Shown: piece after piece, positions 8,696-19,468 of the stretch
Numbering within the stretch: position 1 is the stretch's first letter
How the letters are laid out: each line of letters begins with the position of its first letter
Origin: Marinomonas transparens
GTDB lineage: Bacteria; Pseudomonadota; Gammaproteobacteria; Pseudomonadales; Marinomonadaceae
Reading direction: 5' to 3'
Assembly (NCBI RefSeq): GCF_016463975.1
Contig: NZ_JAEMNX010000022.1
Span: 1-64,000, forward strand
Length of the DNA stretch: 64,000 bases
Made by a program: the position numbers and the translations under genes
Notes under the pieces: generated by a model
What the model saw: only the letters and a program-made list of their open reading frames with translations
What the model was told of the DNA's origin: nothing
Database searches by the model: none

Positions 8696-9547
8696 CTAGC
8701 TGTCTGGCATTTCATGCTCAAGCAACAACAGTCCCGCCCCCGTATTAGAAATAGGCGCATGGTAATTCCGATGCAGTTCTGTCACTTTACCGCGTAACAC
8801 ACCACGCATGGCGATCCACATGTTCAGTTCAACCGTTTGCGCACCACCAATTTTAACCAAATCTAAATTCGTATATTTGGTTAATTCTTCAGGGGTAGTG
8901 ACCAGTTTGTCCATGCATTCAAGGTCAAACTTACGGTTCAGCGTACCTGCTGCTTCACCATCTAGCTGATGGGACAAACCGCCGGTACCAAAGATCGCCA
9001 CTTTCATATCGGAATCGTAAGACTCAATCGCTTTACCAATGGATTTGCCTAGCTCAAAACAACGCCAAGGTTGCGGCATAGGATATTGCTCACAGTTAAT
9101 GCAAACAGGGATCACTTTCACATGACCATAATTATTTCCCGGCCACATCAAGCTAAGTGGCACAGTTAAACCGTGATCCACTTTCATTTCTTGGCAAATG
9201 GTCATATCAAAGCCATCATCTACTAGGCTGTTTGCAATGTGCCAAGAGAGTTCAGATTCGCCTGTTACCGGAGGAATAGTCGCGATGCCCCAACCTTCGT
9301 CCGAGTTGTGATATTCGTCAGCGACACCAATCGCAAAAGTTGGCTTTTTATCAATGAAAAATTCAAGGCCGTGATCATTGTAAAAAAGCACGATCACATC
9401 CGGCTTTTTTTCATTCAGCCATTTCCTTACCGGTGGATAGCCATCAAAAAAAGGTTTCCAATAAGGTGTTTCTTCCGCTTTGTTTGCCATTGCATTGGCA
9501 ATCGCAGGAATATGAGACGTTGTCACTGCGCCAATAATATTCGCCAT
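8696..9547 (-). CDS. pmdB: protocatechuate/gallate 4,5-dioxygenase beta subunit, copy 2
   Basis: Second LigB-type catalytic subunit, 283 aa. It keeps the same iron and catalytic residues as copy 1: SHIP His near 12, NDHG His near 60, GGLSHQLDG His near 193 and ELNMW Glu near 240. It is clearly homologous to copy 1 along its length yet with many substitutions, so it is an old duplication or separate acquisition. It is the last gene of the six-gene operon ligJ-ligK-galD-ligI-pmdA-pmdB and overlaps pmdA by one base. Being in the operon with the lower pathway, this copy is more likely the main ring-cleavage enzyme. Confidence 0.9.
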   Translation of the reverse strand: MANIIGAVTTSHIPAIANAMANKAEETPYWKPFFDGYPPVRKWLNEKKPDVIVLFYNDHGLEFFIDKKPTFAIGVADEYHNSDEGWGIATIPPVTGESELSWHIANSLVDDGFDMTICQEMKVDHGLTVPLSLMWPGNNYGHVKVIPVCINCEQYPMPQPWRCFELGKSIGKAIESYDSDMKVAIFGTGGLSHQLDGEAAGTLNRKFDLECMDKLVTTPEELTKYTNLDLVKIGGAQTVELNMWIAMRGVLRGKVTELHRNYHAPISNTGAGLLLLEHEMPDS

Positions 9548-9909
9548 TACTCTTCTCCTGAGCCACGTTTAACAAGCATGGCTTTAAATTCGTCTAGACT
9601 CATACCCGTTTGGATCGCACCAATGTCTTGCATATTCAGTTTCAATAAGCCTGCAAACTTAGCCACATAGTAGATACTGCCGCCTTCTTGCAATAAGCCA
9701 ATAATATCTCGTTCATGAATGGCTTTGATTTGCTTATCCGTTAAACCAAATTTTGCACAATACGCATCTGGGTCTTGATTGAATTCATCCCGAGCAGCTT
9801 GCTCATTGAATGAAAAACACATTTTATTCAGCCCGTAACCTTTTTTAGCCATTTTGCCATCAAAAAGGTAAGTGCCCGGTACTGGTTGCGTTGGATCATT
9901 CGTTGTCAT
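9547..9909 (-). CDS. pmdA: protocatechuate/gallate 4,5-dioxygenase alpha subunit, copy 2
   Basis: LigA-type small subunit, 120 aa, with YLFDG, GLNKMCFSF near residue 30, the DPDAYCAKFGL region and GGSIYYVAKFAGLLKLN near 80, the same layout as copy 1. Stop and pmdB start overlap (TAATG). It lies 48 bp downstream of ligI in the same leftward operon. Confidence 0.9.
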   Translation of the reverse strand: MTTNDPTQPVPGTYLFDGKMAKKGYGLNKMCFSFNEQAARDEFNQDPDAYCAKFGLTDKQIKAIHERDIIGLLQEGGSIYYVAKFAGLLKLNMQDIGAIQTGMSLDEFKAMLVKRGSGEE

Positions 9910-9957
9910 GATTCACACCTCATTTAGTTTTATAGCTATTGCGTCACAAACTTTTCA

Positions 9958-10836
9958 TTATGACCAATAGAGACGCATTGGGTTATCGACCAATAAAGCC
10001 TGTTGCTGGGCTTCAGTAGGTGCGATATGTGGAATAACGTCCACTAGATGGCCATCATCAGGCACGTGCGTTTTCATATTCGGATGTGGCCAGTCTGTTC
10101 CCCACAAAACACGATTGGGGAATTTTTCCACTAGAGTACGAGCAAAAGGCACAACATCTGAATAATCTGGTGCTTGTAAAGTCAATCGCTCTGGACAGCT
10201 CACTTTACACCACACATTGTCATTTTCAGCCATGAAGTCCACAAAGCGCTCGAAGTCTGGGTGATCAACACCATTTGCGACGCTCGGTGTGCCCATATGA
10301 TCAACGACTATGGTGGTATTCAGCTCTTTTAAGAAAGGAATCAGATCTTCAAGATCCGCCGCTTCAAAGTACACCACAATGTGCCAGCCAAAGGGCCTGA
10401 TTTTTTCAGCGATGGAGAAAAACACTTCCCTTGGCGTACTATCGACAAGACGTTTTACAAAATTAAAACGCACACCTCGAACACCCGCTGCGTGCATTGT
10501 TTCCAACTCTTCATGAGTAATGCTGTCATCAACAAACGCCACCCCACGAGCCAAATCGCCCGCTGTATTTAAAGCATCAAGCAAGGCTGAATTATCAGTA
10601 CTATGACAAGACGCTTGCACAATCACATTACGAGAAAAGCCTAAATAATCACGCAACGCGAATAACTGCGCTTTCGATGCATCACAAGGCGTGTATTTAC
10701 GCTTTGGGTGATAGGGAAATTTATCGGCAGGCCCAAATACATGACAATGAGCATCTACTGCTCCCGCTGGTGCTTTATATTTAGGTTTGCTTGGATTCGG
10801 GTGGAATGGAAGATAATCTTTGTCCATCATGTTCAA
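9958..10836 (-). CDS. ligI: 2-pyrone-4,6-dicarboxylate lactonase
   Basis: Amidohydrolase-superfamily enzyme that hydrolyses PDC, the LigC product, to 4-oxalomesaconate. 292 aa, typical for LigI. Visible are the metal/substrate His pair in VDAHCHVFG near residue 29, a VDHMGTPS His near 178, and LWGTDWPHPN near 245 with the catalytic Asp. The N-terminal FHPNPSKPKYKAPAGAVDAH is characteristic of the PDC hydrolase subgroup. Leftward operon; 75 bp from galD. Confidence 0.93.
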   Translation of the reverse strand: MNMMDKDYLPFHPNPSKPKYKAPAGAVDAHCHVFGPADKFPYHPKRKYTPCDASKAQLFALRDYLGFSRNVIVQASCHSTDNSALLDALNTAGDLARGVAFVDDSITHEELETMHAAGVRGVRFNFVKRLVDSTPREVFFSIAEKIRPFGWHIVVYFEAADLEDLIPFLKELNTTIVVDHMGTPSVANGVDHPDFERFVDFMAENDNVWCKVSCPERLTLQAPDYSDVVPFARTLVEKFPNRVLWGTDWPHPNMKTHVPDDGHLVDVIPHIAPTEAQQQALLVDNPMRLYWS

Positions 10837-10911
10837 ATACCTATTTTATTATTCGTTATCTGATCTTTTATAGATCTTTCGAAGCGCTCTTAAAGAGCGC
10901 CTAAAATTCAG

Positions 10912-12000
10912 TTAAAGGCCATTGTCATGAGCAAAAACCTGCCCATCAAACAGCTTTCTAGCAGTACGCAAAATCGCAGCTGAACTCACATCGCCATTAT
11001 TTTCTTGGTCTAAAATCACTGTCATTGCCCCAATCGGATGCTCTACATCCAAAGACATTCGCGCTCCCGCTTGATAGCTCGCAATCTCATTGGCTGGCGA
11101 GCCTTGCAATACCGCCGCCGTGGCGACACTAACCGCACCTAATACGCCAATCGAAGCATGACAACGGTGCGGAATAAAAGTGCGAGTAGAAATGGCGCCA
11201 CCCTTAGTTGCTGCGCTAACCATGGTCATTTTAGGTACAGATTTATCTTTCACGTCGCCCAAGTTCATCATGGGGCCAACTTGCAGACGAATGGATTCTA
11301 GCTTGGCACGTAGCTCCTCGTTGGCTTCTAATGCTTCGCGAGATTCCGTTCCTGTAATTCCCATATCGGCGGCTCGCATAACCACAACAGGCATGCCATT
11401 GTCGATACAGGTCACTTCAATGCCATCGATCACATCCACGACGTTACCCGTTGGCAATAAAGCGCCACAACTTGATCCGACCGTATCTTGAAAAGTAATA
11501 GGCACAGGAGCAGAGAATCCAGGGACGCCATCAATACGCGCATCACCCTCATATTGCACGTCACCATTTTCAACAAGGACACGGGCAACAGCAACCTGCC
11601 CCGTATTCTCCATGAAGATACGAACTGAGGTTTCGCCCTCAACGGCATCCACTAGGCCACGCTCAATAGCAAAAGGCGCAATACCTGCAAGAATATTTCC
11701 GCAATTTTGTGCGTCTGTCACAATCGGCTGATCCACAAACACTTGTAGAAACAAATAATCTACATCGGCATCGTCCCGTGTTGATTTTTTCACCACGGCC
11801 ACTTTTGAAGCCAATGGATCCGCTCCCCCTATACCATCAATTTGACGATCATCAGGAGACCCCATTGCGCGCAATAAGAACTGCGCCCTAGCATCCACAT
11901 CAGTCGGTAAATCAGACGCTAAAAAGTAAGCTCCTTTCGACGTGCCGCCTCGCATCCACATGCAAGGTGCCGCCTTTGGGGCGCTAGAACCATTAGACAT
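10912..12000 (-). CDS. galD: 4-oxalomesaconate tautomerase (PrpF family)
   Basis: PrpF-fold isomerase that interconverts keto and enol tautomers (or double-bond isomers) of 4-oxalomesaconate, feeding the hydratase; equivalent to GalD/LigU. 362 aa. The PrpF hallmarks are the N-terminal [13 protein letters not shown], the [16 protein letters not shown] segment near 100 with the conserved Cys, [10 protein letters not shown] near 175 and [11 protein letters not shown] near 280. Its start overlaps the ligK stop by eight bases (ATGTCTAA), so translation is coupled. Confidence 0.92.
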   Translation of the reverse strand: MSNGSSAPKAAPCMWMRGGTSKGAYFLASDLPTDVDARAQFLLRAMGSPDDRQIDGIGGADPLASKVAVVKKSTRDDADVDYLFLQVFVDQPIVTDAQNCGNILAGIAPFAIERGLVDAVEGETSVRIFMENTGQVAVARVLVENGDVQYEGDARIDGVPGFSAPVPITFQDTVGSSCGALLPTGNVVDVIDGIEVTCIDNGMPVVVMRAADMGITGTESREALEANEELRAKLESIRLQVGPMMNLGDVKDKSVPKMTMVSAATKGGAISTRTFIPHRCHASIGVLGAVSVATAAVLQGSPANEIASYQAGARMSLDVEHPIGAMTVILDQENNGDVSSAAILRTARKLFDGQVFAHDNGL

Positions 12001-12670
12001 ACTTCAGGCCTTTTTCTTTCAAACGTGGGCGCATTTCATAAATATCCAAGCCCAACTCGCCATTCGCCATACGTACACGTTTTGCTTCTTCATTGGCCAT
12101 ACGTTTACGAGCCAGCTCAAGCACTTCCGCTGCACTCTCACGACGTACGACAACAACACCGTCATCATCCGCCACTATCACGTCGCCAGGATTAATCAAT
12201 GCATCCGCACACACCATAGGAATATTTACCGAGCCGACCGTTTCTTTGATTGTGCCTTCAGAAAAGACCGCCTTCGACCAAACTGGGAAATCCATTTGGC
12301 GCAGATCACGGGTATCACGCACACCACCATCGATAATCAAACCAACAACACCACGGGATTGAGCAGAGGTGGCCAACAAATCGCCAAAAAAACCATGATT
12401 AGAAGGTGAGGTGGGAGCAAACACCATCACATCTCCTGCTTTACATTGCTCAATGGCAACGTGCATCATCCAGTTATCACCCGCAGCACCAGAAATGGTA
12501 ACGGCTGAACCAGCAATGGTTTTATCAATCTGAATGGGACGCATGTAATGGGCCAACAGACCGACTCGGCCTTGAGATTCATGAATAGTCGCTACGCCAC
12601 ACTCTGCTAAGCCGTCAATAACAGCTTGATCAGCACGTTCGATATTTTGTACTACAACATTATTTCGCAT
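11993..12670 (-). CDS. ligK: 4-carboxy-4-hydroxy-2-oxoadipate aldolase
   Basis: RraA-fold class II aldolase (LigK/GalC/ProA) that splits 4-carboxy-4-hydroxy-2-oxoadipate to pyruvate and oxaloacetate, the last step of the pathway. 225 aa. The divalent-metal and substrate site [14 protein letters not shown] (Arg and Asp near residues 122-125) is intact, as is the DDDGVVVV stretch near 170. Many family members also decarboxylate oxaloacetate. Eleven bases separate it from ligJ upstream. Confidence 0.92.
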   Translation of the reverse strand: MRNNVVVQNIERADQAVIDGLAECGVATIHESQGRVGLLAHYMRPIQIDKTIAGSAVTISGAAGDNWMMHVAIEQCKAGDVMVFAPTSPSNHGFFGDLLATSAQSRGVVGLIIDGGVRDTRDLRQMDFPVWSKAVFSEGTIKETVGSVNIPMVCADALINPGDVIVADDDGVVVVRRESAAEVLELARKRMANEEAKRVRMANGELGLDIYEMRPRLKEKGLKYV

Positions 12671-12680
12671 GATATCTTCC

Positions 12681-13688
12681 TTACACTTTCAGTCTAGAGA
12701 AGACGCGACGTGCATTGTCTTCAAAGATGGCTTGTTTTTGCTCTGCATTCAATACCTTGTTGTTATCAATGTAACGCTTAGTATCATCAAAATAATGACC
12801 GGTTTCTGGGTCAATACCACGAACTGCGCCAATCATTTCAGAGGCAAACAAGATGTTTTTCGTCGGAATGATATCCAATAAAAGATCAATGCCGCGCTGA
12901 TGGTAAACACAGGTATCAAAGTAAACGTTATTCAATACACGCTCGGCAAGATCGAAACCTTGGTCTTGTGCCATACCACGGAAACGTCCCCAGTGATAAG
13001 GAACAGCACCGCCGCCATGAGGAATGATTATTTTCAGTTCTGGAAAGTCTTTAAATACATCAGACATCATTAGCTGTTGAAAGCCTGTTGTATCGGCTCC
13101 AAGATAATGAGACCCCGTGGTGTGGAAACAATCATTACAGGCCGCACTCACATGAATCATGGCAGGAATATCGTATTCACACATTTTTTCGTAGATAGGG
13201 TAAAAAGAACGATCTCCTAAAGACTTATCTTGCCAGTAACCACCACTTGGGTCTGGGTTCAAATTGATGCCAAGAAAGCCCATTTGCTCAATGGTACGCA
13301 CAATTTCACCAACGGATTTAGCTGGATCGACACCAGGCGATTGAGGTAATTGCGCTACCGGAGCAAAATTGTCTGGGAAAAGGTCACACACACGACGAAT
13401 CAGATCATTTTGATGCTCTGTCCAATATTGGCTAGTGTACTCATTACCGATATGGTGGCCCATCCAGCTAGCACGAGGCGAAAAGATCGTCAGGTCAGTA
13501 CCGCGTTCCTGTTGTAAGCGCAGTTGGTTGTTGATAATACTGTCGCGGATTTCATCATCAGAAACAATTACCTTACCTTTCTCACCTACAAAAGAAGGAT
13601 CTTTGGCTACTTGTTCTTTTTGCTTATCTCGGTACTCACCCACACCCGGTGGTGTTGTCGTGTAATGTCCATGGCAATCTATAATCAT
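12681..13688 (-). CDS. ligJ: 4-oxalomesaconate hydratase, LigJ type
   Basis: Amidohydrolase-fold (ACMSD-like) hydratase adding water to 4-oxalomesaconate to give 4-carboxy-4-hydroxy-2-oxoadipate. 335 aa. The N-terminal metal-binding HxH is in [12 protein letters not shown], a His is in [11 protein letters not shown] near 178, another in [14 protein letters not shown] near 225, and the C-terminal [12 protein letters not shown] is typical. This is the LigJ family, not the unrelated PIG-L-type GalB used by pseudomonads. It is the first gene of the leftward catabolic operon; the 255 bp upstream should contain its promoter. Confidence 0.92.
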   Translation of the reverse strand: MIIDCHGHYTTTPPGVGEYRDKQKEQVAKDPSFVGEKGKVIVSDDEIRDSIINNQLRLQQERGTDLTIFSPRASWMGHHIGNEYTSQYWTEHQNDLIRRVCDLFPDNFAPVAQLPQSPGVDPAKSVGEIVRTIEQMGFLGINLNPDPSGGYWQDKSLGDRSFYPIYEKMCEYDIPAMIHVSAACNDCFHTTGSHYLGADTTGFQQLMMSDVFKDFPELKIIIPHGGGAVPYHWGRFRGMAQDQGFDLAERVLNNVYFDTCVYHQRGIDLLLDIIPTKNILFASEMIGAVRGIDPETGHYFDDTKRYIDNNKVLNAEQKQAIFEDNARRVFSRLKV

Positions 13689-13943
13689 GCTACTGTCTCT
13701 TTCTTATTTAAGGTAACAAACTCATTAGGATAGGCTCTATTGAAACTGGTCATATAAAACCCATCACTTTATCTGGTTTAGAGTATTGTTTTCTGAAGAG
13801 AGTTTGGCTATTTCAATTTAACCGAAAGGGTATTGTATTTTGAGATAGGGTTTGTTTGCATTTTTCCAATACCAACATTCCCCATATAAAGACAAGAAGT
13901 GCAAACCGCACTTTTCACATTCTTTATTATCAAAGCACTAGGC

Positions 13944-13973
13944 ACAAAAAAAGCCGCAATTGCGGCTTTTTTT
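13944..13973 (-). terminator. terminator of the peroxiredoxin gene
   Basis: Perfect stem AAAAAAAGCCGCAA / TTGCGGCTTTTTTT, 13 bases beyond the stop of the leftward peroxiredoxin gene. It insulates that gene from the ligJ promoter region (13689-13943), in which I see no other gene. Confidence 0.9.
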
Positions 13974-13986
13974 GATCATGAGAAAA

Positions 13987-14466
13987 TTAAAGCTGAGACA
14001 GCACATATTCCGCCGAACTCACCTTATACTCACCTGGCTCATCCAGCCATAACTGCTGAACAATGCCGTTACTCACTAACATGGCATAACGCAAACTACG
14101 AATACCCATTTTGGCAGCCGAAATATCTAACTCTAAACCTAAGGAGCAAGTAAATTCAGCTAGACCATCCGCTGCCATTACCAAGTTTTCCGCATTATTG
14201 GCTTGTCCCCATGCATGCATAACAAACACATCATTAACTGATAAACAGACAACCTCATCAATGCCTTTTTCCTTTAAAGCATCATAATGCACAACAAAAC
14301 CAGGGAGGTGACTAGCACTGCAAGTTGGCGTAAAAGCACCCGGCACAGCAAACATTAATACCGTTTTACCAGAAAAAAACTCAGTTACATCTACCGTATC
14401 AGGGCCTTCTTCGCCCATTACTTGAAACTGTCCTCTAGGTAACATGTCACCGATATGTATCGACAT
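13987..14466 (-). CDS. Prx5-type peroxiredoxin
   Basis: Thiol peroxidase reducing hydrogen peroxide and organic hydroperoxides in the cytoplasm. 159 aa, thioredoxin fold, with the Prx5 active-site segment VPGAFTPTCSASHLPGF (peroxidatic Cys near residue 49) and the conserved Arg downstream (near 126). Monocistronic between its own terminator and the chemoreceptor. Close to the oxygen-consuming ring-cleavage genes, but there is no sign of shared regulation. Confidence 0.92.
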   Translation of the reverse strand: MSIHIGDMLPRGQFQVMGEEGPDTVDVTEFFSGKTVLMFAVPGAFTPTCSASHLPGFVVHYDALKEKGIDEVVCLSVNDVFVMHAWGQANNAENLVMAADGLAEFTCSLGLELDISAAKMGIRSLRYAMLVSNGIVQQLWLDEPGEYKVSSAEYVLSQL

Positions 14467-14553
14467 TCCGTTTAATCTCCCGAATAGTAAATTTTGCTTA
14501 CTTTAAAGCATTAAAGGCCCATTGCAAATCTGCATGGGCCTTTAGGGGAGAGG

Positions 14554-16536
14554 TTAAGCCGTCTTAAATTGACTCAAAAGGTGTTTTTGGTGGGATGCAA
14601 GCTCAGATAATCCAGAGCTGTCTTTTTCACTTTGATCCGCCCCAAGGGATGCTTGATCAGACATGCTTGAGATTTCCAATACATTTTGGCTGATCTCGTT
14701 CGCCACTGCGGATTGCTGCTCAGCCGCTGTGGCAATCTGAGTACTCAAGTCTCGGATTTCAACCATGTGCTCCTGTAACTCAGCAAGGGATTCCCCTACC
14801 GCATGGGCTTCATCAACACTACTATGAGCACTCTTACGGCTCACTTCCATGCTTTCCACCGTCTTACTTACACCTGCCTGTAACTGAACAATGACATTCT
14901 GAATTTCCTCTGTCGAGCTATGTGTTCTGGTTGCCAAGGTACGAACTTCGTCAGCAACAACGGCGAAGCCTCGCCCTTGCTCTCCAGCTCGAGCCGCCTC
15001 AATAGCCGCGTTCAAAGCCAGTAAGTTAGTTTGCTCAGCAATACCTTGGATCACTTCGAGAATACGACCAATATCTTTCGAATGTTCATCCAGTTGATTA
15101 ACTACTCTAGTCGACTCTTCGATTTGCTCAACCAAGCCTTCTATTTTTTGAATGTTCTGATCCATGCTGGATCGATTCTGCGTGGCACTCTGATCTACTT
15201 GCTGGATTTGGTGTAACGTAATTTCTGAACTTTTTGCCACTTGGTGAACCGTTGCAGCCATTTCTGTCATGGCCGACGCAACGCCAGTGGTTTTGTCATT
15301 TTGAGCTCCCATCAGACGTTTTGATTCACCTGCTAGGCGTACATTACTTTGCGCTGATTCAGCCACATTATTAGACGCTCGTTCAATTTCAACCAAAACA
15401 CCTTGTAGCTTGGCGACTAGGTCGTTAACCCAACGGGATAACTCTCCAAACTCGTCTTTCGTTTTCACTTTACTACGCTGGGTAAAATCACCTTCCGAGA
15501 TTTTCCCTAGCACATTCATCACTTCTTTTAACGGTAAACGAATGCTACGACTAACCCATAAGGCCACCAGCACAGCAATAAGCACTGAAATAACCAAAAC
15601 TATAGACATAATATAAATTGATAAAGTCGCTGCATCATTGGCCTCAACTTTGGCTTTGGCCCTCATAGTGGAGGCCTCAATCAACAAGGTTTTTGTAAAC
15701 CCATTCAACTTTTCCATACTATCTGAAAGCTGCTCGGCTAACGCCTCGGATTCTTGACTCAAGCGAAGGTTCTCATAGTACTTGGCAATCACCCCCTCAT
15801 CGGCGGTTGTTCCAATTTCTACTTCATGCACAAGGTCGTTGATACTGTCATCTTTAACATAAGCTTGCTTATCTTTAATGCCCGAGATAGTGGCAGCCAT
15901 ATCTTCTCTTAGACTCGCCATATCTTCCAAGTTATGGAGATCAAAATAATCACTAACCGATACTTGTAAACTTTCCATTTGGCTACGCATATAGGACGCT
16001 GCAAATTTTATCTCTGAGTTATCACCATCTTCTTCAAGCAGAGTTAAATCTTCAACGGCAAAACTCACCGAATCTTTTAAATCAAGTTTTTCATTAACGA
16101 TAGCCGAGGTTAACTCCAAACCTAGTTTGTGATTGGCAAAAGCCACTTTGGTATATTCGAAGAAATTCACCGCTTCCGTATTGATGCTGTTCAGCACCCC
16201 TTCCATCTCAGGAAGTGGCTGCAACTGAGTTTCTAGCTGTTTATGTATCTCACTATAACCTGCTTGTTGACTCTGAAATTTTTCTTCTAAGCTTACTAAG
16301 GCATCAGGAGAGTTACTCAGCAAATACTGTAGAACAGAAGCATTCGCTGACGATAGCACTTCTCGTAGTCGACTACTGGAAGCGGAAATATTAGCAACAT
16401 CCCCTGTTACCACATTTAATCGGTTTTCAATTTTTTGAATACCGCTAAAGCCTGAAGCTGCAAGCGTTAACAACAAGAGTAAAAGAATCCCAAAGCCCAA
16501 TAAGATCCTTTGGATAACAGATAACGACATACTCAA
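14554..16536 (-). CDS. transmembrane methyl-accepting chemotaxis protein
   Basis: 660-aa inner-membrane chemoreceptor. TM1 lies at about 9-30. A long all-helical periplasmic domain follows (about 31-310, about 280 residues), long enough for a helical bimodular (HBM) sensor like McpS that binds organic acids. TM2 is near 312-334, HAMP about 335-390, and the signalling domain carries the invariant [20 protein letters not shown] near 497-516. The C-terminus (HLLSQFKTA) lacks a CheR pentapeptide. Ligand unknown; a carboxylic acid is the best guess from fold and neighbourhood. Confidence 0.92.
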   Translation of the reverse strand: MSMSLSVIQRILLGFGILLLLLLTLAASGFSGIQKIENRLNVVTGDVANISASSSRLREVLSSANASVLQYLLSNSPDALVSLEEKFQSQQAGYSEIHKQLETQLQPLPEMEGVLNSINTEAVNFFEYTKVAFANHKLGLELTSAIVNEKLDLKDSVSFAVEDLTLLEEDGDNSEIKFAASYMRSQMESLQVSVSDYFDLHNLEDMASLREDMAATISGIKDKQAYVKDDSINDLVHEVEIGTTADEGVIAKYYENLRLSQESEALAEQLSDSMEKLNGFTKTLLIEASTMRAKAKVEANDAATLSIYIMSIVLVISVLIAVLVALWVSRSIRLPLKEVMNVLGKISEGDFTQRSKVKTKDEFGELSRWVNDLVAKLQGVLVEIERASNNVAESAQSNVRLAGESKRLMGAQNDKTTGVASAMTEMAATVHQVAKSSEITLHQIQQVDQSATQNRSSMDQNIQKIEGLVEQIEESTRVVNQLDEHSKDIGRILEVIQGIAEQTNLLALNAAIEAARAGEQGRGFAVVADEVRTLATRTHSSTEEIQNVIVQLQAGVSKTVESMEVSRKSAHSSVDEAHAVGESLAELQEHMVEIRDLSTQIATAAEQQSAVANEISQNVLEISSMSDQASLGADQSEKDSSGLSELASHQKHLLSQFKTA

Positions 16537-16779
16537 CCTCTAAATGTCTAGACAAACTAACGATAAATTACGGATTATCCGAACGTTACACAAGATTACA
16601 TAATATAACACCAAATAATGCCAGCGACCTGACCAAAAAGACAACTTTTAGCACAATCACTCTACACTATTTAAATTTAATGAAGCGCCTAAATGCGACA
16701 CTCTCCTTCCCATAGATTTCTTTCAATGGATCAATCTGGTAAATTGGCCTATTTCCTTGAAGACTTCGGCTAATACTTT

Positions 16780-18183
16780 ATGGATCGCCCCCTTTACGAA
16801 AAAATTGCCGACCAAATAGCACATCAGGTTCATGAAGGCATTTTCCTGCCAGGCTCAAAGATTCCATCAGTTCGCAAATCCAGTAAACAGATGGAAGTCA
16901 GTGTCGCTACAATTTTGCAAGCCTACAGCCTGCTTGAAGACAGAGGCGTCATAAAAGCACGCCCACAAAAAGGCTATTTCGTCCAAGAACATCAACCCCA
17001 GAAAATAGAGCCTGCAAAAATTGCTCCAGCTGAAAATGATGGCAATACTCACGCTTTATTAAAGCGCCTTTTACGTCCCTCTCAAAACGATAAACTGATT
17101 CAATTTGATGCCACTGTCCCTGCCAGTCAATTTTTACCTATCCGCCAACTACAACGCTCTGTCGGTCGTTTAATGCGTCTGGCACCAGAAATATGTACCG
17201 CTTATGAATTCACGCCGGGGTCTCTCAACTTACGGCGTCAAATTGCCATCAGAATGCTAGACACTGGCTGCCAATTACAGCCTGATGACATCACTATTAC
17301 TCTGGGTTGCCAAAATGCTTTAATGCTCTCTCTACAGGCCGTAGCCAATGCGGGAGATACCATTGCCATCGAAAGCCCAACCTATCATGGTATTCTACAA
17401 GCCATTGAAGTACTTAATCTAAAAGCCATTGAAGTTCCTTGCCTCAGTGAAGGAGGTATCGATTTAGACCTGTTAGATAAAGCCGCTATGGAGTGGGATA
17501 TCAAGGCATGCATAGTGACACCGAATAACCAAAACCCAACAGGTGCAAGCTTAAGTAGTCCATCAAGAAAACGGCTAATAGAGCTATCAAAGCAGCATAA
17601 TTTAACCCTTATTGAAGACGACGTTTACGGTGAACTAAGTTATCTAGGAAAGCGTGAACGAGCACTTAAAGCGGACGATACAAATGACAGCATAATCTAT
17701 TGCAGCTCTTTCTCTAAAAGTATCGCGCCGGGGTTCCGTATTGGCTGGGTAATAGGCGGTCATTTTCAACAAAGGATTGAGCACCATGCTTATGTTCAAT
17801 CACTAGCAACACCAACACTCACCCAAACGGCCATAGCAAACTTTCTAGAAAATGGTGCCTATGACAGGCACCTCCGCAAAACACGCATGACTTATCAAGA
17901 GAATCTCTCTCGCTGCCAAAGCCTCATATTAGAACACTTTCCAGTAGGTACTCAGGTCTCATCCCCAAAAGGTGGTTTTTTGCTTTGGGTTACCCTCCCA
18001 GACAGCGTGAATACCATGCAGCTCCATGAAAAAGCCCTAGAAAATGGTATAGGCATACTGCCTGGACTGGCTTTTAGCTTAACTAGCCAATTTAGCCACC
18101 ACTTTCGACTCAACTACGCACTAAGTTGGGACAATAAAACAGATGCAGCACTGCGAAGACTCGGGCAACTTTGTCACCAGTAA
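16780..18183 (+). CDS. MocR-type regulator (GntR HTH + aminotransferase fold)
   Basis: 467-aa transcription factor: a GntR winged HTH at about 1-70 (SKIPSVRKSSKQMEVSVAT) fused to a fold-type I aminotransferase domain at about 95-465. PLP-binding features remain: the SFSKSIAPGFRIGW segment near 310 with the Schiff-base Lys, NNQNPTG near 250 and DDVYGE near 285. Such proteins regulate B6, GABA, taurine or similar metabolism. No divergent target gene is obvious; the leftward chemoreceptor starts 243 bp away. Confidence 0.9.
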   Translation: MDRPLYEKIADQIAHQVHEGIFLPGSKIPSVRKSSKQMEVSVATILQAYSLLEDRGVIKARPQKGYFVQEHQPQKIEPAKIAPAENDGNTHALLKRLLRPSQNDKLIQFDATVPASQFLPIRQLQRSVGRLMRLAPEICTAYEFTPGSLNLRRQIAIRMLDTGCQLQPDDITITLGCQNALMLSLQAVANAGDTIAIESPTYHGILQAIEVLNLKAIEVPCLSEGGIDLDLLDKAAMEWDIKACIVTPNNQNPTGASLSSPSRKRLIELSKQHNLTLIEDDVYGELSYLGKRERALKADDTNDSIIYCSSFSKSIAPGFRIGWVIGGHFQQRIEHHAYVQSLATPTLTQTAIANFLENGAYDRHLRKTRMTYQENLSRCQSLILEHFPVGTQVSSPKGGFLLWVTLPDSVNTMQLHEKALENGIGILPGLAFSLTSQFSHHFRLNYALSWDNKTDAALRRLGQLCHQ

Positions 18184-18454
18184 AACCATTCACGACCCAG
18201 CAACACATGCATACAGAACCAACTAACATTTACAGCATCATTTAACAAATACCGTCGCTAAAAAGTGCGATAGTGATTGACATTGCAAGGTGGACACTTC
18301 TTCATATAGATTAAAACTATGAAGATTATGCAAACCATCTTAAAATTCGCCTGTACAGGCAGGGCAAAAAGCGTACAATTCGCATTCTTTTTATAAACAC
18401 TCTGCCACTTTGGCCGATAACTTAAATACCTGAAATAGTAGCTGGCTTGTTGCG

Positions 18455-18865
18455 ATGGAATTTGTTGCACATCCGAAAGACCTCCCATTAGAAATCACTC
18501 TAATTGAGGATCAGCCCTTCCCTCAAATAAATAGAGAAAGGTCTGGGTTTATCGGCATCACATATTTTACGTCTCGTCCCTTTGATAATGGACGCTCTGT
18601 AAGAATCACTTTAGAAGAAATCGACCCAAATTTTTGCGTCTCTGGACGAGTAGCTTGGTGCAACAAAGAAGTTGACGGCTACCAAATTGCGATTGAATTC
18701 CCCACTAAAGAAGAATGCTACAGTGTACGTATGATAGAACAACTATCTCAAATTGAGCATTATCGACGCCAAGCAAAAAGCGAAGGCCGACGACTAAACT
18801 ACAATGAGGCCGCCGCTGAATGGATTCAAAAATTCGCTGCCAACTTTCCCGCATTCATCCTCTAA
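18455..18865 (+). CDS. PilZ-like domain protein
   Basis: 136-aa cytoplasmic protein. The core (SVRITLEE..FCVSGRVAWCN..DGYQIAIEF, about residues 48-90) looks like the PilZ beta-barrel. The canonical cyclic-di-GMP motif RxxxR plus D/NxSxxG is only partly present (RERSG near 28), so nucleotide binding is uncertain. A charged helical tail follows. 11 bp separate it from the DUF501 gene, so they are probably co-transcribed. Confidence 0.6.
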   Translation: MEFVAHPKDLPLEITLIEDQPFPQINRERSGFIGITYFTSRPFDNGRSVRITLEEIDPNFCVSGRVAWCNKEVDGYQIAIEFPTKEECYSVRMIEQLSQIEHYRRQAKSEGRRLNYNEAAAEWIQKFAANFPAFIL

Positions 18866-18876
18866 TTTAAGACATC

Positions 18877-19392
18877 ATGACTCAATCGCTCTCGCAATGT
18901 GATATCGACATTATCACCACACAGCTCGGCCGTACACCAACCGGCATTAGCGCCATCGCACATTACTCTCCCAATGGCATCCCACAAGTCCTAGAAATGG
19001 AAACTTGGGTTTTCGATCAGCCTTTCCCAACACTCTACTGGCTATCTAGCAAAGCAATTGACAAAGCGCTGGCCAAAATAGAAAGCCAAGGCGTAGTAAA
19101 GGAACTCGAGCAACGAATCCGAGATGATGAAGAACTAAGAGAAGCCCATTACGCCTCCCACCGAGACTATATTGCTCGGCGCTGGGCAGTAATGAGTGAC
19201 AAGCATAAAGCCATTATCGAAGCCAAAGGCTTTACTCACTTATTTGATAAATTAGGCATTGGTGGTATCGCCAGTTGGGATCAAGTACGCTGCCTACATA
19301 TGCAGTACGCACATCATTTGGCAGGTAATAACGCCATTGGACGTTTACTGGACGAAGAATATAACATTAGAGCAGTTGCTGACGCGGAATAA
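18877..19392 (+). CDS. DUF501 family protein
   Basis: 171-aa soluble protein of the conserved family DUF501. It starts with the family's pattern (LGRTPTGISAIAHYSPNGIPQV), then FPTLYWLSSK, and ends with GIASWDQVRCLHMQYAHHLAGNN. Conserved Cys and His in the last segment suggest a catalytic or metal role, but no function is established. Followed by an intrinsic terminator. Confidence 0.85.
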   Translation: MTQSLSQCDIDIITTQLGRTPTGISAIAHYSPNGIPQVLEMETWVFDQPFPTLYWLSSKAIDKALAKIESQGVVKELEQRIRDDEELREAHYASHRDYIARRWAVMSDKHKAIIEAKGFTHLFDKLGIGGIASWDQVRCLHMQYAHHLAGNNAIGRLLDEEYNIRAVADAE

Positions 19393-19409
19393 TGCAAAGT
19401 ACACAGCTA

Positions 19410-19446
19410 AAAAAGGGAACCACAGAAGATGAGGTTCCCTTTTTAT
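19410..19446. terminator. terminator after the DUF501 gene
   Basis: Stem AAAAAGGGAACC / GGTTCCCTTTTT with 11-base loop; placed between convergent genes and usable in both directions. Confidence 0.88.
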
Positions 19447-19468
19447 ATGTTGAGTAAATAAACCTGTT

